A stretch of DNA of 53,679 nucleotides. Source: Luteimonas kalidii. GTDB lineage: Bacteria > Pseudomonadota > Gammaproteobacteria > Xanthomonadales > Xanthomonadaceae. The notes below the pieces were generated by a model. That model saw only the letters and a program-made list of their open reading frames with translations. It did not search any database and was not told the origin of the DNA. The translations under genes were made by a program, and so were the position numbers. Numbering within the stretch: the first letter of the stretch is position 1; every line of letters starts with the position of its first letter. Positions 25,661 through 35,049 of this stretch are shown here, piece by piece. Location: contig NZ_JARXRO010000014.1 of the NCBI RefSeq assembly GCF_029887935.1, positions 1 through 53,679 of the forward strand. Direction: 5' to 3'.

Positions 25661-25981
25661 TCAGACCGTGTAGACGCGGAAGTAGCGCGATGTCGGCGAA
25701 CTGCCCCTGCATTCCACCAGCACCGGGGCGCCCTGTGGAGCAAGCCGCGAGACCTCGAGAGACGATCGGCCGGTCGACGACCGGCAGCGGACGTACATCC
25801 GATAGTAGTTGCCGCTGCTGGACGCCGAACAGACGCCCAGGTAGCCGGAGCCCATGCGGTCCGCAGTGCAGGCCAGGTAGGGCTTGGACTGCGCCGACGA
25901 CACCGGCACCGACCACCCGAGGGTCACGCCTATCGCGGTGGCGGCGACGATGCCGATCGGGGTGCGGGGTGTGAGAGCCAT
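25661..25981 (-). CDS. Small secreted cysteine-containing protein
   Basis: A 106-residue protein starting MALTPRTPIGIVAATAIGVT with a signal peptide to about A30. The mature part is about 75 residues with four Cys (YLACTADR, GVCSAS, YVRCRS, VECRGS), which could form two disulphides, and is rich in Tyr, Arg and Ser. It is possibly a small extracellular beta protein. No family recognised. The gene converges on the M3 peptidase gene; the interval 25982-26267 upstream holds no other gene that I can support. Confidence 0.55.
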   Translation of the reverse strand: MALTPRTPIGIVAATAIGVTLGWSVPVSSAQSKPYLACTADRMGSGYLGVCSASSSGNYYRMYVRCRSSTGRSSLEVSRLAPQGAPVLVECRGSSPTSRYFRVYTV

Positions 25982-26267
25982 CGGACCTCCAGACGCGGAT
26001 GCGTGCGTAGCGGGCAACGGCGTCCAGCCTGCGCAGCGCCACGCCCGATGACAACTGGGGAAAACCCGGTGCCGTCGAGAAGGGACGGGGCCAGGATCGG
26101 GATCGGCGTCGGCTTGTTCATTCCTCAGCAGGCACGGAAGACAGCACGCCGCAGGCTTCCATTCTTCGCTCGGCCTGATCCGATCCACCGGATCTAGGGT
26201 GAGTCCCGATTGCCGGGCCGCGGCCGCTGCGCCAACGTAGGGCGCATCGTTCCCGGAGTACCTGCAC

Positions 26268-27569
26268 ATGAGCACCAGCGGCATCGGCCCCTCGCTTCCC
26301 CGCCTTCCCGACCTGGATGCCGCCGTCCTGCGCGCCGCTTCCGTGCCAGCGGGCCGTCCGGTGGTGCTGCCGCAGCAGGGCGGCACCGGCGAGACGCCGG
26401 CGCTGGAGGTGGAGGTCAACAGCTTCATCCCGCAGGACCAGGTGTCCACGCCCTGGTTCGTGCCCGGCGGCGGGACGTTCGCGGGTGACGGCCGCAGCCT
26501 TGGCGAGGACGGCACGCAGCGCACGCAGCAGACCATCCAGGTCTACGAGGATCCGAGCGCGCCGGGCGGCTACCGGGTGGAGATCGACGCCGACACCGGC
26601 GAGACGCACCGGCTCGGTGACGACGGCGAAGTCATCGAGACGGGCGAGGCCTCCGAGAGCGACCTGCAGGCCGAGGTGGTGGAGGTACGCGAAGACGGCA
26701 CGATCGTGGTCCAGCTCACCGGCCAGAGCCCCAACCCGCTGGTGGGCGTGGCGCCCGGCATCACCTACGACGTCACCGTGGAGATGCGGCCGAATCCCGA
26801 CGGGACCTGGACGGTGACCACCTCGGGCGACCACGACGCGTTCCCCGGCTACGAAGTGCTGGCCACGGTGGACGGCGGCGACCAGCAGTTGGTCTACGGC
26901 TACGATCCCAACGTCAGTGGCGCCAGCCCGATCTCGCTTGCGCAGGGCGACGGCGGCCTGCCCGGACTGATCTGGGGCGATTCCGGCGTGTCGGTGGAGG
27001 GATCGCTCACCGTCGGCGCCGACACGCTCGCGCCCGCGGACCTGGTCGAGCGGCACACCGACGCGGACGGAAACGTCGACGTCGTTGCGCTCGGCACGGA
27101 CCTGGCCGGCAACGCCGAGACGGGCAACGTGGATGCGGACTTCGTCGAGAGCGTGTTCGCGAGCCTGCCGGAAGACCAGCGCGAAGGCGCGGCCAATGCC
27201 TTCTTCGACAACCTCTCCACCACGCCCGGCGGTGGGGTGTCGCCCTGGCACGACGACTACGCCACGCTGGCGCTGACGCCCGCTGGCATGGACGTGATCC
27301 TCGCCGTGGGCGCGCATGCGCCGGAGCGGCTGGCAGCCGACGAGATCGTCTACGCCTTCGCCGCGCAGAACCGCGACGCGATCCACGCCGGCGACCCTGC
27401 CGCGAGCGCGACTGCTAGCGCCTTCCTCGATGCTTTGGCGGACTCGCCCGAGGCGCAGCAGTCGCTGGCCGGCTACCTCGAGCCGATCTACGACGACGAC
27501 CGCACCGGCATCGCGTCGACGCCCGAGGGGCGTGCGCTGCAGGACCGGATCGAACGGGCGCTGGGCTGA
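26268..27569 (+). CDS. DUF3238-like protein with unknown C-terminal region
   Basis: A 433-residue soluble protein without signal peptide. Residues about 46-190 (EVEVNSFIPQDQVSTPWF, GGGTFAGDGRSLGEDGTQRT) resemble the DUF3238 family, whose function is unknown. The C-terminal half (about 270-433) is helical and Asp/Ala-rich with WHDDYATLALTPAGMDVILA and no known motif. The N-terminus has a Pro/Leu-rich, low-complexity stretch (about 5-40) as in some secreted effectors. The ATG at 26268 has GGAG ten bases upstream. Isolated gene; a role in interbacterial or host contact would be speculation. Confidence 0.6.
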   Translation: MSTSGIGPSLPRLPDLDAAVLRAASVPAGRPVVLPQQGGTGETPALEVEVNSFIPQDQVSTPWFVPGGGTFAGDGRSLGEDGTQRTQQTIQVYEDPSAPGGYRVEIDADTGETHRLGDDGEVIETGEASESDLQAEVVEVREDGTIVVQLTGQSPNPLVGVAPGITYDVTVEMRPNPDGTWTVTTSGDHDAFPGYEVLATVDGGDQQLVYGYDPNVSGASPISLAQGDGGLPGLIWGDSGVSVEGSLTVGADTLAPADLVERHTDADGNVDVVALGTDLAGNAETGNVDADFVESVFASLPEDQREGAANAFFDNLSTTPGGGVSPWHDDYATLALTPAGMDVILAVGAHAPERLAADEIVYAFAAQNRDAIHAGDPAASATASAFLDALADSPEAQQSLAGYLEPIYDDDRTGIASTPEGRALQDRIERALG

Positions 27570-27880
27570 ATCAAACGGCCGATGGCCTGATCCATGGGCG
27601 TCGGCAAGGTGGGCATCAGCTGGATCGGATTTTCTTCTGCACATCGAGGCAGGCGTGGGGCAGAGCCACTGTTTCCGATGAGCCGCGGCACGCGCTGCGG
27701 TGGTCCTTCGTCCTGCCCGGCTGCGCTGCGCGCGCGCAACGGCCGGCGCCCATTGCGACCGGCTGTCGGACTTGTCTGGGCAGACCGCGAATCCGCAGGA
27801 CAGTCGACTCTGCCCCCGATTTCAGGCCCCGCTGTCAGGCTTGTGCGGAGGCGCGCATCCCTGCGCGCCTCCGCCGTGCC
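27570..27880. other. Intergenic region between converging genes
   Basis: About 310 bp between the DUF3238-like gene (plus) and the alpha-lytic protease homologue (minus). No gene, repeat or clear terminator was found, apart from several short GC-rich inverted segments near 27850-27875. Confidence 0.4.
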
Positions 27881-29200
<1,320 letters not shown>

Positions 29201-29371
29201 TCAAACCCAATCGCCAACCTGAATTCGTGTCCCGGCTCACAGCCGCGCGCGATGTACAGCGTTGTCAGCGCCGCCATCCGAATCGTCACGCGAAGTTCTC
29301 ATGGACGCACTACCTGTCGCCGCGGAGTCCGCGCCGCCCGGTGCCGTTGAACCGAGGTCTGGCCCCGTCGC

Positions 29372-29456
29372 GTAGCCCGGATAAGCGAAGCGCATCCGGG
29401 ACCGCGACAGACTCGACGCGCTGCAGACCCGGATGCGCTTCGCTTATCCGGGCTAC
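29372..29456. repeat. REP pair (REPIN), GTAG-headed
   Basis: Two oppositely oriented REPs. The left begins GTAGCCCGGATAAGCG and continues to ATCCGGG; the right is its inverse ending GGGCTAC. Each REP has a CCCGGAT/ATCCGGG stem around AAGCGAAGCGC. They are separated by about 25 bp. It lies between the alpha-lytic protease promoter side and the lipoprotein gene. Confidence 0.9.
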
Positions 29457-29482
29457 GGTCCTGATCAGTCGCCCCTCGCGCG

Positions 29483-29938
29483 TCAGTCCCGCGTTCGCTC
29501 CGGCATGAGCAACACGTAGGTCTCGCATTCGCGACGGTCGCAGCCCAGCAGCCGGGTCTCGTCTCCACTGCGCCAGATGCTGGTGGCGGCCGCGTTCACC
29601 TCGAACGTCCACTCGCGCCCCTCGGCCCGCAGGCGCCCACGGATCGAGCAGGGCAACCAGTCGAAGTCGTGCAGTTCGCCTTCCGCCAGGGGTCTCGACA
29701 GGGCGAAGAACACCTCGAGCTGATGCGCATCGAGCGCCCAGCCCTGGCAGAGCGCCGCCTCGTCGGGCGCTGCAGGCGCGGCCCCGGTCGGGCGGTACTC
29801 GGCCGCCGTCACGTCCAATACCTTGATCGACGCGGCGCGTGTCGGGATCGCACCGCGGCTATCGCTCGACGCCGGGGACTGGCACGCCGCCAATGTCGCG
29901 AGCAGGGGAATCCACATCGCGCGCGACACCCGGCGCAT
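29483..29938 (-). CDS. Lipoprotein overlapping an amidase gene, probable immunity protein
   Basis: A 151-residue product from ATG 29938 (MRRVSRAMWIPLLATLAACQ) with a lipobox LAACQ; starts at 29917 (MWIPLL) or 29983 are alternatives. The mature protein has alternating sheets and Cys residues (CQGWALDAH, LPCSIRG, LLGCDRRECETYVLL). Its 5' end overlaps the 3' end of the upstream amidase gene by about 60-80 bp in another frame, so the two are translated from one message. In Xanthomonadaceae, XVIPCD-type cell-wall effectors are paired with lipoprotein immunity proteins; that pairing is the basis of the call and is inference. Confidence 0.6.
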   Translation of the reverse strand: MRRVSRAMWIPLLATLAACQSPASSDSRGAIPTRAASIKVLDVTAAEYRPTGAAPAAPDEAALCQGWALDAHQLEVFFALSRPLAEGELHDFDWLPCSIRGRLRAEGREWTFEVNAAATSIWRSGDETRLLGCDRRECETYVLLMPERTRD

Positions 29939-30899
29939 ACAGACCCGCGCCTTCGCCGGGCGTCTTTCTCGAGATGACGTCATGTTCGTATACATCCTGA
30001 TCGTTGAGCGCGAAGTTGCGCTGGAGTACACCCATCAAACGCGTGATCGCAGCGGCTTGCTCGGGGGTCGGCGCGTCCCATGTCTGCGTGGCGGGCCGGT
30101 AGCGGCCGACCACTTCGATGCCGATGCTGTCGGCATTGGTGGGGTAGCGTTCCGGATACGGCCTGGAGGATTCGATCCGGCTCACGGCGCGCACCGCGGG
30201 ACCGCGCCACTCCGACTGCCCGTTGCGGGCCGCCACGAGCTGGCGCTGGTCCTCGTCCGGGATCGTGCCCTCGACCTCGCCGCGTGAGCGAATGGCCCCG
30301 ACGTGCCAGGCTTGCCGGTCGACACTGACGGTCTGGTGGATCGCGCCGTCGCGATCGATCAGGAAATGCGCGCCGGTGCCCGCATCGCGATTGCGCCAGG
30401 TCGCGAGCGTGCTGCCGGCGGTACTGGATTCCGTGCGATGCAGCACGATGGCGTTCACCTGCGGCATCGGTCCATGGCTGATCCGCTCGATCGGCGTGTG
30501 CACGATGCCCGGATCGGTCAGGTAGCCGTCGGCATCGATCGTCACCTGTCGCCGCAGCGGCGCCAGCGTATCGTCGGCCGGCCTTTGCGCCATGGCGATC
30601 GGCGCGCTGAAGACCAGCGCGACAGGATCGCCGGAATGATGGTGATACCCGTGGCGCGGCGTGACGAACAGCGAAGGGACCTGCGCCTGCGGATCACCGG
30701 GGATGACCGGGCCGATGTCCCGTGCCGCCATGTCAGGTTGTTTGGCCCGCAGATCGACGTAGAGCGCAGCGGCGATGTTCGCGGACTCGGACGAGGTCCA
30801 TCGACCCAGGCCGTGCACCCCTTCCCGGAGGCGCACGAACATCTCGTGGTCCGGGTGTCGCGGGTCGTTGGGAAGGCGGAACTCCGGAGTCGTCGCCAC
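29859..30899 (-). CDS. Amidase_2/PGRP-like peptidoglycan amidase with N-terminal XVIPCD-like segment
   Basis: A 346-residue protein from a GTG at 30899 with GGAG upstream. Residues about 7-80 contain LPNDPRHPDHEMFVRLREGV and HGLGRWTSSESANIAAALYV, matching the first half of the XVIPCD secretion domain that targets effectors to the Xanthomonas-type T4SS through VirD4. In described effectors this domain is C-terminal; here it is N-terminal and its second half seems reduced. The zinc amidase domain (about 145-325) has metal ligands His154 in VLHRTE and His306 in YEHDVIS plus SIGIEVVGRY and a WHVGAIR strand. It would cut N-acetylmuramoyl-L-alanine bonds in target cells. No signal peptide. The following overlapping lipoprotein gene is the likely immunity partner. 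No T4SS genes are in this window. Confidence 0.7.
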   Translation of the reverse strand: MATTPEFRLPNDPRHPDHEMFVRLREGVHGLGRWTSSESANIAAALYVDLRAKQPDMAARDIGPVIPGDPQAQVPSLFVTPRHGYHHHSGDPVALVFSAPIAMAQRPADDTLAPLRRQVTIDADGYLTDPGIVHTPIERISHGPMPQVNAIVLHRTESSTAGSTLATWRNRDAGTGAHFLIDRDGAIHQTVSVDRQAWHVGAIRSRGEVEGTIPDEDQRQLVAARNGQSEWRGPAVRAVSRIESSRPYPERYPTNADSIGIEVVGRYRPATQTWDAPTPEQAAAITRLMGVLQRNFALNDQDVYEHDVISRKTPGEGAGLYAPGVARDVDSPARDIGGVPVPGVER

Positions 30900-31067
30900 G
30901 TCGCTTGCTCCATGCGAACCGATGTTGCGTCCTTGCCATAGGCGAAGGACTGCGGTGTCCTTCGCTGCAGACGGAAGACTACATCAAGCCACGCATGGGC
31001 GGTGGGATCGGTCGTTCCGGAGACTGTGCCGGCCGGTGTGCGGCCGACGGGGGCTTGGCACCACACC

Positions 31068-31153
31068 GTAGCCCGGATAAGCGAAGCGCACCCGGGTCTG
31101 CGCGCGCCCTGATCTGCCGCGATTCCCGGATGCGCTTCGCTTATCCGGGCTAC
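31068..31153. repeat. REP pair (REPIN), GTAG-headed
   Basis: Left REP GTAGCCCGGATAAGCGAAGC continues to ACCCGGG (one change from ATCCGGG); right REP is the inverse ending GGGCTAC. It lies between the amidase gene start and the end of the LysR gene, which are transcribed in the same direction. Confidence 0.9.
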
Positions 31154-31174
31154 GGGTGGAAGGCGTTCGAGGCG

Positions 31175-32059
31175 TTACTGCGCCGGTGTTGGCGGTTCGC
31201 ACGCGCCCACCAGCCAGTCCCGGAACGCGCGCATGGCCGGGCCCGGCGTGCGGGTCTTCAGGCGCGTGAGCCAGTAGCGCCCGGTGTCGATGCCTTCTGC
31301 GAACGGGGCGACCAGCGATCCGTCTTCCAGCGCATCGGCGAACATGGCCGGGGGCAACAGCGCGACGCCGGCGCCCGCCCGCGCGGCGGCGGCCATCGTC
31401 ACCGACGAGTCGAACACTGGCCCGGCGAGAGGCGGGCAGGCGAGGTGGACGGCGGCGAACCAGCGCGGCCACTCGTCGGCGCGATACGAGCGCAGCAGCG
31501 TGGTGCCCGCGAGCGCCGCCGGCGAGCGGCAACGCCCGGCCAGGCGCGGGGCAAGCATCGGTGTCAGCGGTGCGGCAAGCAGCGGATCGGCATCGACCCC
31601 GTGCCAGGCGCCATCCCCGAAACGGATCGCGTAGTCCAGCCCCTCGCCGGCGAGGTCGACACGGTTGTTGTGGGTGCGCAGCCGCACGTCGACGAAGGGA
31701 TGCGCGGCGGTGAATGCGTCCAGGCGCGGCAGCAGCCAGCCGATGGCGAACGTGCCCACCACGCCGAGCGTCAGCGGCTCGCGCGGCTGCCCGCTGGCGT
31801 AGCGGTCGAGCATCGCCGCCATGCGGTCGAAGCTGTCGACGAGCATGGGCACCAGCGCGGCGCCCTCGTCGGTCAGCGCCAGGCCGCGCGGCAGGCGGTG
31901 GAACAGGCGCACGCCGAGCAGCGCCTCGAGCCGGTTGACCTGGTGGCTCACCGCAGCCTGGCCGACGCACAGTTCCAGCCCTGCACGGGTGAAGCTCAGG
32001 TGTCGTGCCGACGCCTCGAAGGCGCGCAGGGCGTTGAGCGGCAGTTGCGCGCGATTCAG
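31175..32059 (-). CDS. AmpR-like LysR-family regulator, unusual CTG start
   Basis: A 294-residue regulator. The HTH (LPLNALRAFEASARHLSFTR, then VGQAAVSHQVNRLEALLGVR, about 5-55) and the effector-binding domain (about 90-290) are those of the AmpR/GcvA group. The usual reading from an internal ATG at 31951 would delete most of the HTH. The full domain starts at CTG 32059, with GGAGG five bases upstream on the minus strand; no ATG, GTG or TTG lies between the in-frame stop at 32090-32092 and this point, except an ATA at 32080. It faces a class A beta-lactamase gene, the classical ampR-bla layout, and should control it in response to cell-wall fragments. Confidence 0.85.
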   Translation of the reverse strand: MNRAQLPLNALRAFEASARHLSFTRAGLELCVGQAAVSHQVNRLEALLGVRLFHRLPRGLALTDEGAALVPMLVDSFDRMAAMLDRYASGQPREPLTLGVVGTFAIGWLLPRLDAFTAAHPFVDVRLRTHNNRVDLAGEGLDYAIRFGDGAWHGVDADPLLAAPLTPMLAPRLAGRCRSPAALAGTTLLRSYRADEWPRWFAAVHLACPPLAGPVFDSSVTMAAAARAGAGVALLPPAMFADALEDGSLVAPFAEGIDTGRYWLTRLKTRTPGPAMRAFRDWLVGACEPPTPAQ

Positions 32060-32073
32060 GGAAGCCTCCGATT

Positions 32074-32096
32074 TTTCTATTGGCTGGTTCTAGAAA
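32074..32096. promoter_or_regulatory. Perfect LysR-type dyad TTTCTA-N11-TAGAAA
   Basis: TTTCTA (32074-32079) and TAGAAA (32091-32096) form a perfect inverted repeat with eleven bases between, fitting the T-N11-A rule for LysR-family operators. It lies 15 bp upstream of the regulator start and about 190 bp upstream of the beta-lactamase. It is the best candidate binding site for the AmpR-like protein. Confidence 0.7.
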
Positions 32097-32283
32097 TGAT
32101 CGATTGTGGGAGCGTCGATCAGGTCGCAGTCTGGAGCCCCCGACGAGCGAGGAAGACGATGCGACTGTGCGAAATGATAGCGATCCACCACGCGCGCGGT
32201 GGCGGCCGCCTGCATGCGCGGCGGATGCCGCCATGCGTGGTCTCCGCCGCCCCCGGCGCCCTGGAGCCCGATGGAGCCGGGCC

Positions 32284-33180
32284 ATGATCGGCCGGCGCAG
32301 TTTCATGCTCGGGGCGATCGCGGCGCTGTGCGCGCCGGCGCTTGCCGGTTCGCGGGGGACGGCGGCCGATCCGGTTGCGCGCCTGCAGGCGCTGGAACGG
32401 CAGGCGGGCGGGCGGCTCGGTGCGTTCGTGCTCGACACCGGCAGCGGCCGCAGCTTCGGCCTGCGCAGCGACGAGCGCTTCTGCCATTGCTCGACGTTCA
32501 AGCTTTCGCTCGCCGCCATGGCCCTGCACGAGTCCGATGCCGGTCGCATCGACCTGGACGAGCCGCTCGCCTTCGGTCGCGCGGACCTCATGTTCCACTC
32601 GCCGGTGCTCGAAGCCAACCTCGACAAGGGCGCGCTGCCCGTCGTCGCGTTGGCCGAAGCGATCCAGGTGACGAGCGACAATGGAGCGGCCAACGTGCTG
32701 ATGCGCCGGCTCGGTGGCCCGGAGGCGCTGACCCGGTTCTGGCGCGGGCTCGGCGACGAGGTCAGCCGCATCGACGGCTACGAGCCCGAGATCAACGTCA
32801 TCCCGCCGGGCACGCAGCAGAACAGCACCACGCCCCGGGCGATGGCCGGCACCCTGCAGCGGATCGTGCTCGGCGACGTGCTCGCCGCCGGCAGCCGCGA
32901 GCGGCTGCACGGCTGGATGGAGGCCACGCGCACCGGCATGCAGCGCATCCGCGCGGGCCTGCCGCCCGGCTGGCGCGGACTCGACAAGACCGGCACGGGC
33001 ATGCGCGAGGGTGTCGGCAACAAGACCAACGACGTGGCGATCCTGTTCCCGCCGGGCGCACGCGCACCGCTGGTGGTCACCGGCTATTTCGAGCATCCCG
33101 TGTATTCCGGGCGCATCCGTCCCGGGGACGAAGCGGTGCTGAAGGGCGTGGGCGAGGCGGCAGCAGCCTGGGTCGGGTGA
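32284..33180 (+). CDS. Class A serine beta-lactamase
   Basis: A 298-residue enzyme exported by a twin-arginine-type signal (GRRSFMLGAIAALCAPALA). Class A motifs are complete: Ser70-Thr-Phe-Lys73 in HCSTFKLS, SDN at 131-133, Glu167 to Asn171 in GYEPEINVI, and KTG at 235-237. Cys precedes the active Ser as in L2 and KPC-type enzymes, but the residue two after KTG is Gly, so the Cys69-Cys238 disulphide of carbapenemases is absent. The divergent AmpR-like gene and the dyad at 32074 suggest inducible expression. ATG at 32284 is used; a longer frame from 32080 has no signal sequence. Confidence 0.93.
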   Translation: MIGRRSFMLGAIAALCAPALAGSRGTAADPVARLQALERQAGGRLGAFVLDTGSGRSFGLRSDERFCHCSTFKLSLAAMALHESDAGRIDLDEPLAFGRADLMFHSPVLEANLDKGALPVVALAEAIQVTSDNGAANVLMRRLGGPEALTRFWRGLGDEVSRIDGYEPEINVIPPGTQQNSTTPRAMAGTLQRIVLGDVLAAGSRERLHGWMEATRTGMQRIRAGLPPGWRGLDKTGTGMREGVGNKTNDVAILFPPGARAPLVVTGYFEHPVYSGRIRPGDEAVLKGVGEAAAAWVG

Positions 33181-33317
33181 GAGCTGGAAGACCGCGCACG
33201 GGTCGGATTCCACGGTGCGTGTCGGACCGCGGTTTCGGTCCGGGTCGTCTGACCGCTCCCGGCCGCCGCTCGCGTTGACCCGTCATCGGCCCCGCGGGGC
33301 CAGCCAGGGAGACGCTC

Positions 33318-34631
33318 ATGCCCATCACGCGACGCGGGTTCCTGGCGGCGCCGGCCGCCCTGTCCACCGCCCTGCTGCCGGGGAGCCTGATGGCGGCGCT
33401 GGAGGCGGAGGCGCCGCCCGTGGCGGACCTTTCCACCTGGGAGGCCGTCCGCGCCCAGTTCGCGCTGGATCCGGACTGGATGCACTTCGCCAGCTTCTTC
33501 ATCGCGAGCCACCCGGCGCCGGTGCAGGCGGCGATCGAGGGCTACCGCCGCGCGATCGACCGCAATCCCTTCGTCACCGTCGAGCACGGCATGTTCTCGG
33601 AAGGGGCGGACAACCTGCACGTGCAGGTGCAGGAGGAAATCGCCGATTATCTCGGCGCGCGGCCGCAGGACGTCTGCCTGACCGGCAACACGACCACGGG
33701 CCTGGCGCTGGTGTACCAGGGCCTGCCGCTGAAGGCCGGCGACGAGGTGCTGTGCACCACGCACGACCACTACTCGCACCACGAGTCGATCCGCCTGGCC
33801 GTCGATCGCGCCGGCGCGAGCATGCGCATGGTGCCGCTGTTCGCGGACGCGGCGTCGGCCACCATTGAATCGATCATCGACGCGCTGCTCGAGGGCATCG
33901 GACCGAAGACGCGGGTGGTGGGGCTCACCTGGGTGCATTCGAACAGCGGCATCCGCCTGCCGATCCGCGAGATCGCCGCGGCGCTGCGTGCGCGTCCCGG
34001 ACCGCCGCTGGTGCTGGTGGTGGACGGTGTGCACGGCCTCGGGTCCACCGACGAGACCGTGGCGACGATGGGCTGCGACTATTTCTGCGCCGGCACCCAC
34101 AAGTGGATGTTCGCGCCGCGCGGCACCGGCCTGGTGTGGGCCAATGCGGAGAACTGGGCGCGGCTGCGCCCGCTGATCCCGAGCTTCACCGACTTCGACC
34201 AGTACATTGCCTGGGAACGCAACGTGGCGCCGGCCACGCCTACCACCGCCGACCGCATGAGCCCGGGCGGCTTCCACGCCTACGAACACCAGTGGGCGAC
34301 CGCCGCGGCGTTCCGCATGCACCGGCAGATGGGGCGCGCACGGGTCGCCGCGCGCATCCGCGAACTCAACGACCAGTGCAAGGCCGGGCTGGCGTCCAAC
34401 CCCAAGGTGAAGTTGCACACCCCGATGTCCGGCGAACTGTCGGCGGGGCTGGTGTCGTTCGAGGTGGAGGGTGTGGCGCCGGCGGAAGTGGTAAAGCAAC
34501 TGCTGGCGCGTCGGATCATCGCCAGCACCAGCCCCTACGCGATCACCTATGCGCGGCTGGCACCGAGCCTGGTGAACACGGGCGACGAAGTCGATCGCGC
34601 CGTGCGTGCGGTGCGGGAGATTTCGGGGTAG
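33318..34631 (+). CDS. Exported class V aminotransferase-fold PLP enzyme (isopenicillin N epimerase-like)
   Basis: A 437-residue PLP enzyme. The N-terminus has a Tat-type motif (ITRRGFLAAPAALSTALLPG). The PLP-binding Lys262 is in CAGTHKWMFAPRGTG, with Asp in VVDGVHGLG and the phosphate-binding TGNTTTGLALVYQG. The closest named members of this subgroup are isopenicillin N epimerase and cysteine desulfurase-like enzymes, but substrates vary. The location beside a beta-lactamase and Tat export is unusual; many exported members are annotated only as aminotransferase class V. The ATG at 33318 follows GGGAGACGCTC. Confidence 0.85.
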   Translation: MPITRRGFLAAPAALSTALLPGSLMAALEAEAPPVADLSTWEAVRAQFALDPDWMHFASFFIASHPAPVQAAIEGYRRAIDRNPFVTVEHGMFSEGADNLHVQVQEEIADYLGARPQDVCLTGNTTTGLALVYQGLPLKAGDEVLCTTHDHYSHHESIRLAVDRAGASMRMVPLFADAASATIESIIDALLEGIGPKTRVVGLTWVHSNSGIRLPIREIAAALRARPGPPLVLVVDGVHGLGSTDETVATMGCDYFCAGTHKWMFAPRGTGLVWANAENWARLRPLIPSFTDFDQYIAWERNVAPATPTTADRMSPGGFHAYEHQWATAAAFRMHRQMGRARVAARIRELNDQCKAGLASNPKVKLHTPMSGELSAGLVSFEVEGVAPAEVVKQLLARRIIASTSPYAITYARLAPSLVNTGDEVDRAVRAVREISG

Positions 34632-34665
34632 GGCGGCCGCGCTGTTCGGTTCCAGGCCTGAAACA

Positions 34666-34689
34666 CGACTCCGGCGTCTGCCGGAGTCG
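34666..34689 (+). terminator. Hairpin after the class V aminotransferase gene
   Basis: CGACTCCGG (34666-34674) pairs perfectly with CCGGAGTCG (34681-34689) across a six-base loop, 35 bp after the stop. The region from here to the next gene (34690-35049) contains only the REP pair at 34904 and nothing else recognised. Confidence 0.6.
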
Positions 34690-34903
34690 CAGGTCTGAGT
34701 GCACTCGGATAGGTGGCCCAAGACTTCCTGCACGGCTCGAGGATGGATGCGGCTTGCGGCACGCAGGCTAGGGATGTCCCCAGATTCCCGCCTGCCACCG
34801 GCGCCATTGCCACGGCTGAGGAACGCGGCGACGGCCGCTCGAGCGTATCGCCAGGCGCTGTCGCGGACGGCAAGCGCGCTTGAAATCGTCCACCACCGCG
34901 GCC

Positions 34904-34990
34904 GTAGCCCGGATAAGCGAAGCGCATCCGGGTCTCACGGCAGGTCGTGATCACGCGTCCACCCGAATGCGCTTCGCTTATCCGGGCTAC
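34904..34990. repeat. REP pair (REPIN), GTAG-headed
   Basis: GTAGCCCGGATAAGCGAAGC at the left and its inverse ending GGGCTAC at the right, with one change (CCCGAAT for CCCGGAT) in the right stem. It separates the plus-strand aminotransferase from a minus-strand unknown gene, so it lies between converging genes. Confidence 0.9.
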
Positions 34991-35049
34991 GTGCGGAGTT
35001 TCCAACAGCGGTGGCGGTCGCGGTCCAAGGGCCCGGTTCGAGTTGCAGT

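Noticed and set aside
23337..26054. A 905-codon minus-strand open frame across the M3 peptidase
   Set aside because: Shadow of the plus-strand gene that carries the intact HEXXH motif and matching signal peptide; the minus translation has no family motifs.
31951..31953. ATG at 31951 as start of the LysR regulator
   Set aside because: It would delete the first half of the HTH; the complete domain requires the CTG at 32059.
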